Shown: piece by piece, positions 6,981 to 12,017 of the stretch
Numbering within the stretch: position 1 is the stretch's first letter
Layout of the letters: each line of letters begins with the position of its first letter
The notes under the pieces: model-generated
What the model saw: the letters and a program-made list of their open reading frames with translations, nothing else
Database searches by the model: none
Told to the model about the DNA's origin: nothing
Source of the DNA: Pseudomonadota bacterium
Lineage (GTDB): Bacteria; Desulfobacterota; Desulfobulbia; Desulfobulbales; Desulfobulbaceae
NCBI GenBank assembly: GCA_009778235.1
Contig: WRKE01000283.1
Span: 1-12,017 of the forward strand
Direction of reading: 5' to 3'
Length of the DNA: 12,017 bases
Position numbers and translations under genes: made by a program

Positions 6981-7293
6981 ATCATCCTCTTCATCACCTT
7001 GGCCGTAGTGTTCGTTCTCGCCATTGGGCCGAAAAAAGAGTTGGAGTGATCGAACCAGTTCAACATGCCGAATCTGTAGGCAGCCAATTACCCACGCGCA
7101 TGAGCGAGCTGATGCCAGAAGCAAAAACACGGGCCCAGCTATTCAGATCCGCTTCTCCCTCCCCATACTCTTCGGACTCCATAACTGACGCAAGACTTCC
7201 TTCATACAGTATGCCTCTGCGCCAAGGGCGAAGTCCAGGTTTTTTCGTATTTTCAGACACCAACCTCCTGCCGGCCGGAAATCGCGGCCGGCT
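6981..7293 (-). other. Intergenic leader of the kinase gene; doubtful 66-codon ORF
   Basis: This stretch separates the LtaS-like stop from the kinase start. A reading frame at 7260-7060 (GTG start, minus strand) has AGGAGG at 7269-7264, but only 3 bases separate the two, too close for normal initiation. Its product resembles nothing I know. I regard it as unproven and do not call a gene. No convincing -35/-10 pair was found, so the kinase promoter is not located. Confidence 0.3.
7270..7292 (-). terminator. Hairpin just after the LtaS-like gene
   Basis: GCCGGCC (7270-7276) and GGCCGGC (7286-7292) form a 7-bp all-GC stem with a 9-base loop, starting one base after the stop codon. No T run follows in the minus-strand transcript (CAGGAGGTTGG), so termination is only possible; it could instead protect the 3' end. 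Confidence 0.35.
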
Positions 7294-9435
7294 TCAACTC
7301 CTGTTCTGATCGATGGTCACGGTAAAATCCTCCAGCTTGACCATGCCGTTCTTGCCCTCGCCCACCAAAAAAAAGGAAAAGGATTGACGGGCCCTGGGAT
7401 TGTAGAAGGAAAATTCAACCTTGCCTTCCTCGCCGGCATGGAGGATGGGAAAATTGTCAAAGGGGATATCGTGGCTGTCCATATCCCATTCCTTGATCAG
7501 CAGGTTGAGGTTGATCCCCGAGGACGGGGCCTTGACCGCCTTGACCCGGACCGAGACATGCACGGTCGATTGAGCAGGGAAATCGAGATACTGGGCCCCG
7601 ACCAAATTCTCGGCCCACTCGCTGCCGATCTTTTCCGGCAGTCTACGCACCTCTCCCTTGGCAAAGCGGAGCACCTTGGTGCTCGGCTGGGTCAGCAACT
7701 TGTTGTCCAAGGTCCGGGCGATGGCGAAGATCCGGCGATTATCTTCTTTGCTGTCCCGGTGAAAATCCTGGGGCGGATCGCCAAGGATGCTGGCGGCCTT
7801 GCCCACCCGGCAGTTGCCGTTGTCGGTACATTCATACCGCTTGCCGCCGGTCAGGCAGCGCAGCTTGGACGCGGTGAACGACAGCATGTCGCGGGGCTGA
7901 TCGTAATCACGGAAAAAACTGCGGCCAATAACCGAGGGCGGAACAGCCAGTCCCAGATAGTCGAGGACCGAGGCAGTGAGATCGACCAGGCCGTAGCCGC
8001 CTGCCTTGATCCGCGGCAACTGCTGCTTTTCCGGCGCCAGCACGATGCCCAGCCCCCAACTGCTGATCCAGTCCGCCAAATCAGAGCCGTGCGACTCGTC
8101 GGAGGTGATGATCACCAAGGTGTCCTTGAGCACCCCATCACGGCGCAGCCTGTCAATGAACCGCCCCACCACCCGGTCGAGTTCCGCCACACTGGCGATC
8201 TTGCGCGTCGTATAGCGCTCGGCCGCCTCATCGGTCACCCCATAGGGCTGATGGGTGCCCACGGTGAGCAGGGTCAGCATCCAGGGCGCTCGTTTTTTGC
8301 GCAGGTTGTTGATGTAGTGCCGGGCGCCCTTGAAAAAGACATCATCGATCACCCCCCATTCAAACGGAAAGGGATTGGCCTCGGTGAACCACTCGCTGCC
8401 GAGGACCTTCTGGAAACCAATGGTTTCCATCACCTTGTCCTTGGCCATGAACTGGAGACCAGAGGCCTGGAGGAAATGGGTGGACCAGCCCCTTGCCGCC
8501 ATCTGCGCCGGCAGGCATTCCTTCGCCCTGAAAGTGTTCTGGAGCAATTCAAAGGCCTTGGGCGTCTGGTAGGAGAGCTTGCTATAGTCGCCGCAGAGCA
8601 TCGAATAGAGGCCGCGGATGGTTTGATGGCTGGCCACGGCGAAATCGGGGATGAGCATCCCGTCGGCGGTGCTGGCGGCCAGGCTGTCCATGGTCAATTC
8701 GTCGGTCCGAACCCCCATGGCCTGCCGCATTTCAGGGTGATAGAGGCCGGAGATGCCCTCAAGCACAATGATCAGCACGTTTTTGGCCTGCCCTTGGCCG
8801 GCGAGCAAGGGCGTGCCGGCCAGGTCGAACTGGCGAAGCCCGGCGGGCAGTTCCTCCTCGGTCATCGGCCCCACCTCCTGGCCCAGCACCTCTGACAGGG
8901 CATCCTCGACAAACCAGTGCAGACCGTTATAACGGGCGGCAACGGGCTGCTCGTCGTACCAGTTGCTGGCCATGCCCTGGCCCAGCAGCAGACTGAACGC
9001 CACCACCAAGCCGAGGACCAGAGGCCGGTATCCCCAGCGATGAACGGGCTTGACCGCGACCAGCAAGGCCGATGCCATCAGCAGGCCGACCAGCCAGGGC
9101 GAGGAAAACCTGAACCCGTCGACGCTGGCGCTGACAAAATCAGGATCGGTCAGGTAGTGCAGGTCGTACCAGCTCGGCAACCGTTGCAGGGCGGAAAACA
9201 GCTCAATGGCCGCCGCCTGGAAGAATGCCCAGATCAGGACGAGCGGCGCACGCAGCCAGGGAGGGCAGCACCGCGCCAGCGTATAAAATAAAACGGCAAC
9301 CCCGAGGTCGGAAAACAGGCCGACCGGTTCGGTCAGGCCATTTTTCCAGAGGCGGCTGGCGGCAGGCAAGCTACAAGCCACCAGCAAAGACGTTGCCGAC
9401 ACATTTTCTATTTTCTTTAATAAAAAAGCCTTCAT
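7294..9435 (-). CDS. LtaS/MdoB-type membrane sulfatase-superfamily enzyme
   Basis: The 713-residue protein has about five hydrophobic segments in residues 12-156, then an extracytoplasmic alkaline-phosphatase-superfamily catalytic domain. LtaS-like metal and nucleophile positions are visible: Glu226 in IIVLEGISG, Thr272 in VASHQTIRGLYSMLCG, His395 in VGTHQPYG, and Asp446 with His449 in TSDESHGSD. Family members move phosphoglycerol or phosphoethanolamine onto glycans or lipids (LtaS, MdoB/OpgB, EptA-like); the substrate here is unknown. A C-terminal region (about 600-713), apparently rich in beta strands, follows and may bind glycan. Four cysteines in or near it (527, 536, 542 and the core Cys281) could form disulfides. 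The ATG at 9435 lacks a visible ribosome binding site. Upstream lies an 11-codon ORF with a strong one, so initiation may depend on it. Class is fairly sure; substrate is not. Confidence 0.8.
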   Translation of the reverse strand: MKAFLLKKIENVSATSLLVACSLPAASRLWKNGLTEPVGLFSDLGVAVLFYTLARCCPPWLRAPLVLIWAFFQAAAIELFSALQRLPSWYDLHYLTDPDFVSASVDGFRFSSPWLVGLLMASALLVAVKPVHRWGYRPLVLGLVVAFSLLLGQGMASNWYDEQPVAARYNGLHWFVEDALSEVLGQEVGPMTEEELPAGLRQFDLAGTPLLAGQGQAKNVLIIVLEGISGLYHPEMRQAMGVRTDELTMDSLAASTADGMLIPDFAVASHQTIRGLYSMLCGDYSKLSYQTPKAFELLQNTFRAKECLPAQMAARGWSTHFLQASGLQFMAKDKVMETIGFQKVLGSEWFTEANPFPFEWGVIDDVFFKGARHYINNLRKKRAPWMLTLLTVGTHQPYGVTDEAAERYTTRKIASVAELDRVVGRFIDRLRRDGVLKDTLVIITSDESHGSDLADWISSWGLGIVLAPEKQQLPRIKAGGYGLVDLTASVLDYLGLAVPPSVIGRSFFRDYDQPRDMLSFTASKLRCLTGGKRYECTDNGNCRVGKAASILGDPPQDFHRDSKEDNRRIFAIARTLDNKLLTQPSTKVLRFAKGEVRRLPEKIGSEWAENLVGAQYLDFPAQSTVHVSVRVKAVKAPSSGINLNLLIKEWDMDSHDIPFDNFPILHAGEEGKVEFSFYNPRARQSFSFFLVGEGKNGMVKLEDFTVTIDQNRS

Positions 9436-9473
9436 ACGGGAAAAGATGAAAAAGTCGAATAGATCAAAGGAGG

Positions 9474-9552
9474 GGAGGTGTCCTGACTGCGGCGGCCGCT
9501 TGTCAGGTTACAGGCGGCGCGATGTTGGTGTTGGGCATGATGATACACCTCC
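9474..9552 (-). promoter_or_regulatory. Structured leader with complementary ribosome-binding-site arms
   Basis: Minus-strand RNA from 9552 can pair GGAGGTGT (9552-9545) with ACACCTCC (9481-9474). Between them is a hairpin of CCTGAC/GTCAGG (9507-9502 and 9487-9482) with an inner GCGG/CCGC stem. The hairpin abuts the second arm. The pairing would hide the binding site of the 11-codon ORF. The structure is read by eye and was not folded. Confidence 0.4.
9503..9538 (-). CDS. Possible 11-residue leader peptide before the LtaS-like gene
   Basis: The frame reads MPNTNIAPPVT and stops with TGA. Its ATG (9538-9536) is preceded by GGAGG at 9552-9548 with a 9-base gap, a good ribosome binding site and far better than that of the downstream enzyme gene. 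ACACCTCC of the same transcript (9481-9474) is exactly complementary to GGAGGTGT (9552-9545). The stop codon lies in a second hairpin. This fits a regulatory leader, but so short a frame can occur by chance. Confidence 0.35.
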   Translation of the reverse strand: MPNTNIAPPVT

Positions 9553-9627
9553 GCCGAAGAGATGCCAACAAAAAGCGGCGACCTGATAACTAGCCATCAA
9601 AATTGAAAAAAATGAAAAGATTTCCCT

Positions 9628-11322
9628 TCAGGTGTCGGGGTAGAGCTCGGCAAAGGCCTTTTCCGAGGCTGCGGTACCGATCAGCAGCAATTCGTCATCC
9701 TGTTCCAACACTTCGGTGGGGTCAGGGTTGATGCGCCGGTGGCCTTCCCGGAAGATGGCGATCACGCTGCAGCCGGTGGTCTCGCGAATCCCGCTGGTCA
9801 GAAGGTTCGTGCCGATCAGGTGATGATGCACCCGGCACCGGAAAATATTCAGCCCCTCGGTGAGCATCAGCACCCGGCCTGGAGTCAGGATGTTGATGAT
9901 GGTGTTGGCGGCCATGGAGGCGTGCGACATCACCAGGTCGGCGCCGGCGGCATGGAGGACGTTGATGTTGCGATCCATGGTCGCCCGGCTGATGATCTGG
10001 ATATCCGGCCTCAGTCGGCGGCAATAGATGGTGAGGTAGATGTTGACGTCGTCGTTGTGGGTGGTGATGAACACCGAAGGCGCGGTCTCGATCCCGGCCT
10101 TGATCAGAATCTGGTGGTCAGCGGCGCTGCCGATCACGCAGTGTTCGCCCTCCTCGCTGATCCGGCGATTTTTTTCGACAATGCGGTAGGCCACGCCCTG
10201 TTTCTGCAGAGCGCTCACCGCGGACCTGCCCACCCGACCGCCACCCAGGATGAGCGCCGGTGCGGCGGCGGTTGTCTCGATCTCGCCGATATAGGCGCTA
10301 TAGGAGGCCAACTGGCTCTCCGCGCCGGCCAGCACCAACACCGTGCTCGATTCGATCACCGTTTCCGGACGCGGCAAGGTAAAATGGCCGCGGTTCCACA
10401 GGCCAACGATGGTGATGCCGGTGGCCTGGCGCAGGCCGAGCTGTCGGACCGCCTTCCCCACCAGATGGGTCCGCATGGCCAGGGCCTCGGCAATGACCAG
10501 ATCCTCAAAGCGACCGATGACGTTGGCATGGGTGCGGGCCCCCAGGGTGCGCCGGGCCAGCGACCGCCCCAGCATGTTCATGAACTGAAAGACGCGGCTG
10601 CAGCCCGCCAGGGCCAGGATTTCCACTGAATCGTCGAGGTCGGCATTGGCGACGATGGGCACCTGGGGAGCGATTTCCCGCACCGTGTAGACGATGCTGG
10701 TATTTTTCATGTCATCGTTGAGGGCCACCACCAGGGCAGCCTGTTCGACATGGGCCCGTCGGTAGGTTTCCGAGTCGTCCAACTCGCCCACCAACACCTT
10801 GTAGCCCTGATCGACCAGGTCGAGTGCCTGTTGCACCTCGGGCATCAGCAGGACATATTCGTGCCCGTACTGCTTGAGCCGCTGCACCAGGGCGATGGCA
10901 ATGGGATCGTAACAGGTGATGATGACGTGATTGCTGATCGCCGCCGACAGATGTCTGGGGACCCGCGACCTGTTCTGGGCCTCCAGCCAAGGGGCGTAGA
11001 AAAATTGGATAAAGGTGAAAGGCAGCATCACCAAAAGGAAAATGATCCCGGACAGCAGCACGACAATGGAAAAGAGTTTGCCCAAATCGCTGTTGAAGGT
11101 GATATCGCCAAACCCCAGGGTCGACATCACGGTCAGGGTCCAATACAAGCCGGTAATGCCGGAATAATCGCGGCCTTCAAGGATCATGATCACATGAAAG
11201 AGGTAGCTGTAGACCCCCATGATCAGGATCAGGAACAGGGTGAACTTGGCCAGCAAGCGGATATTGTGGCGCGCCCGTCGGTCTTGGAGCAAAAAAATAA
11301 ATTGGGAGGCGAGGAATTTCAT
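9628..11322 (-). CDS. Two-helix potassium channel with two TrkA/RCK modules
   Basis: The 564-residue membrane protein has helices at about 22-46 and 81-108 with a pore loop between. The selectivity filter reads TLGFGD (residues 68-73), a variant of TVGYGD. Two RCK modules follow: TrkA_N at about 132-265 and TrkA_C at 280-335, then TrkA_N at 354-475 and TrkA_C at 488-560. The second module has a complete nucleotide-binding loop, GGGRVGRSA at 360-368. The first has CYDPIAIAL in the same place and has lost the glycines. Family members pass potassium in response to nucleotide, calcium or other ligands. The ATG at 11322 is favoured because the upstream open frame (84 codons) runs through a promoter and hairpin and is not protein-like; its ribosome binding site is weak. 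Transport direction cannot be told from sequence. Confidence 0.87.
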   Translation of the reverse strand: MKFLASQFIFLLQDRRARHNIRLLAKFTLFLILIMGVYSYLFHVIMILEGRDYSGITGLYWTLTVMSTLGFGDITFNSDLGKLFSIVVLLSGIIFLLVMLPFTFIQFFYAPWLEAQNRSRVPRHLSAAISNHVIITCYDPIAIALVQRLKQYGHEYVLLMPEVQQALDLVDQGYKVLVGELDDSETYRRAHVEQAALVVALNDDMKNTSIVYTVREIAPQVPIVANADLDDSVEILALAGCSRVFQFMNMLGRSLARRTLGARTHANVIGRFEDLVIAEALAMRTHLVGKAVRQLGLRQATGITIVGLWNRGHFTLPRPETVIESSTVLVLAGAESQLASYSAYIGEIETTAAAPALILGGGRVGRSAVSALQKQGVAYRIVEKNRRISEEGEHCVIGSAADHQILIKAGIETAPSVFITTHNDDVNIYLTIYCRRLRPDIQIISRATMDRNINVLHAAGADLVMSHASMAANTIINILTPGRVLMLTEGLNIFRCRVHHHLIGTNLLTSGIRETTGCSVIAIFREGHRRINPDPTEVLEQDDELLLIGTAASEKAFAELYPDT

Positions 11323-11366
11323 GCCGGCCAGGCTGCGTCTCTTCGGGTTGATGGAGAAAAAGGCTG

Positions 11367-11423
11367 AAAAAGGCCGTTGCGCCCGCTCAGGAACAGGGCC
11401 AGCTAACAGCGCGGGCAACGGCC
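11367..11423 (-). terminator. Terminator-like hairpin in the leader of the channel gene
   Basis: GGCCGTTGC (11372-11380) and GCAACGGCC (11415-11423) give a 9-bp perfect stem, extended inward by GC-rich pairs with bulges. In the minus-strand transcript five T bases (11371-11367) follow directly, the form of an intrinsic terminator. It lies 45 bases before the channel ATG and after a promoter, so it may act as an attenuator or simply end transcripts from upstream. Confidence 0.6.
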
Positions 11424-11446
11424 ATCGGTCAGAACCAATCCGTCTG

Positions 11447-11474
11447 ATTCTACAACCCGGCCATCCATTTGCAA
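11447..11474 (-). promoter_or_regulatory. Probable sigma70-type promoter of the channel gene
   Basis: On the minus strand TTGCAA (11474-11469), a 16-base spacer and TAGAAT (11452-11447) match consensus at 4/6 and 5/6 positions. The start would be near 11440, about 118 bases before the ATG at 11322, with the terminator-like hairpin inside that leader. Confidence 0.5.
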
Positions 11475-11828
11475 GCATTACCGTGACCTGCGGCCGCTCT
11501 CCCGGCGAATAGGACGCCGGCGCCTTTGCATGGTGCTGGCGGAAAAATGTGGGAACAACCTGCTGTCGGTTCACCCTGTGGCCGACAGAAGCGGCCAGAT
11601 GACCGTTGACCGGAATGGGGTTGGCCGCTCAAGCCGCCCACTCTCCGAAAGGCGGCGCGGTGCCGGTCGAGGCACACACTGTTTCTTACATGAGAGCAAG
11701 AAGGGGTAACTGGCCATGTCGGCCAATCAGACATGGCTTTCATCGGATCGCCAGCTACCCACAAGCCTGGCGAAGGAGCAACAGTTGCCCAAGGTTTCCC
11801 GCTCATCGGACGCATGCTGGTCCTGCCA
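11475..11828. other. Gene-free stretch with four consecutive inverted repeats
   Basis: No convincing protein is encoded. Inverted repeats follow one another: CTGTCGG/CCGACAG (11563-11569, 11582-11588), AGCGGCCA/TGGCCGCT (11590-11597, 11622-11629), GCCGCC/GGCGGC (11633-11638, 11651-11656) and GCCATGTC/GACATGGC (11713-11720, 11730-11737). A minus-strand frame spans much of it, but its Pro/Arg/Gly/Ser-rich product looks random. The stretch may be a structured RNA, decayed coding DNA or spacer. I compared it by eye with RNase P RNA and tmRNA and saw no match. Confidence 0.4.
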
Positions 11829-12017
11829 TCACGATTCACCACGAAACAATATCCGCTCAAGTTCGAACATCATGACGGTATAATCCCCAAGGGATTGTTC
11901 AAGCCAGGTTTGCTCCAGCAATTCCACCCCATTGATTCGCGCCTGCTCCCTGGCCGTATCGTTGAAAGCTTGATTGGTCAAGGCAACCTTTTGAAAGGCG
12001 ATTCCTGGGTAGCTCTG
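11829..12017 (-). CDS. C-terminal end of a probable Mrr-like restriction endonuclease (cut by window edge)
   Basis: The last 62 residues of a minus-strand protein are visible, ending in GES before TGA at 11831-11829. The segment VALTNQAFNDTAREQA followed by RINGVELLEQTWLEQSL matches the final strand-helix of Mrr-type nucleases (PF04471). There a hydrophobic strand ending in T-N/T precedes a helix with spaced Ala residues, then a G-V/I-x-L strand and a closing helix. The catalytic D...QxK core would lie to the right of the window. About 20 further residues (DYTVMMFELERILFRGES) follow. In this family it could belong to a stand-alone Mrr-like enzyme or a larger membrane or defence protein. It ends about 400 bases before the channel promoter, so the two are probably transcribed separately. 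Confidence 0.5.
   Translation of the reverse strand, partial: QSYPGIAFQKVALTNQAFNDTAREQARINGVELLEQTWLEQSLGDYTVMMFELERILFRGES

Noticed and set aside
6981..7140. Sigma54-type GG-N10-GC promoter before the kinase gene
   Set aside because: The nearest candidate (TGGCAT...CGC) has 9 bases between the GG and GC elements instead of 10, and lacks the TTGC context.
7060..7260. 66-codon minus-strand frame behind AGGAGG
   Set aside because: The binding site is only 3 bases from the GTG start, and neither codon use nor product supports a gene; kept only as a note in the intergenic entry.
7384..8895. Plus-strand open frame of 503 codons opposite the LtaS-like gene
   Set aside because: It is the antisense shadow of a gene with clear catalytic motifs; the product is rich in Gly, Gln, His and Asp without recognisable domains.
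11450..11860. Minus-strand open frame between the channel gene and the nuclease tail
   Set aside because: It overlaps the end of the nuclease frame and the channel promoter, has no good ribosome binding site, and has a Pro/Arg/Ser-rich product that looks like chance.
1..12017. CRISPR array, tRNA or rRNA genes
   Set aside because: No regularly spaced direct repeats and no tRNA cloverleaf or rRNA sequence were seen on either strand by eye.

Overview
The window looks like chromosomal DNA of a Gram-negative bacterium with fairly high GC. A fused NuoCD subunit, a PilJ-type sensor kinase beside a CheX-like gene and a two-RCK potassium channel would suit a deltaproteobacterium (Desulfobacterota, in the broad Desulfuromonas/Geobacter/Desulfobulbus sense). 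That placement is inference from gene style, not from a search. Every intact gene is on the minus strand, so the genes read from right to left. The only plus-strand coding signal is a decayed transposase.

Layout in transcription order, right to left. (1) 12017-11829 holds the last 62 codons of a probable Mrr-like restriction endonuclease. (2) 11828-11323 has no convincing gene. It carries several inverted repeats, a good sigma70-type promoter and, just after it, a terminator-like hairpin inside the leader of the next gene. (3) 11322-9628 is a two-helix potassium channel with two RCK/TrkA modules. (4) 9627-9436 is a short intergenic stretch with an 11-codon ORF behind a strong ribosome binding site whose complement lies just downstream. 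(5) 9435-7294 is a membrane-anchored phosphatase/sulfatase-superfamily enzyme of the LtaS/MdoB type. (6) 6980-3990 is a three-gene signalling unit: a membrane CheA-like histidine kinase with a PilJ-type sensor, a single-domain CheY-like receiver and a CheX-like phosphatase. (7) 3951-3713 is a plus-strand transposase relic with an internal deletion. (8) 3572-3150 is ssb, with its own promoter and terminator. (9) 2857 to the left edge is the start of a complex I operon, nuoA-nuoB-nuoCD-nuoE, with overlapping or almost abutting genes; nuoE runs off the window.

The nuo genes encode part of the connecting and electron-input arms of NADH:quinone oxidoreductase. The kinase, receiver and CheX genes probably form a self-contained circuit: a signal sensed at the membrane drives phosphorylation through the HPt histidine to the receiver aspartate, and CheX removes the phosphate. 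No output protein is encoded in this cluster, so the receiver must act on something elsewhere.

The most noteworthy points are the compact signalling trio, the promoter-plus-terminator leader before the channel gene, the small ORF with a possible sequestered ribosome binding site before the LtaS-like gene, the dyad over the putative nuo promoter, and the TTG starts inferred for nuoB and cheX. None of these was tested by a search or folding program.
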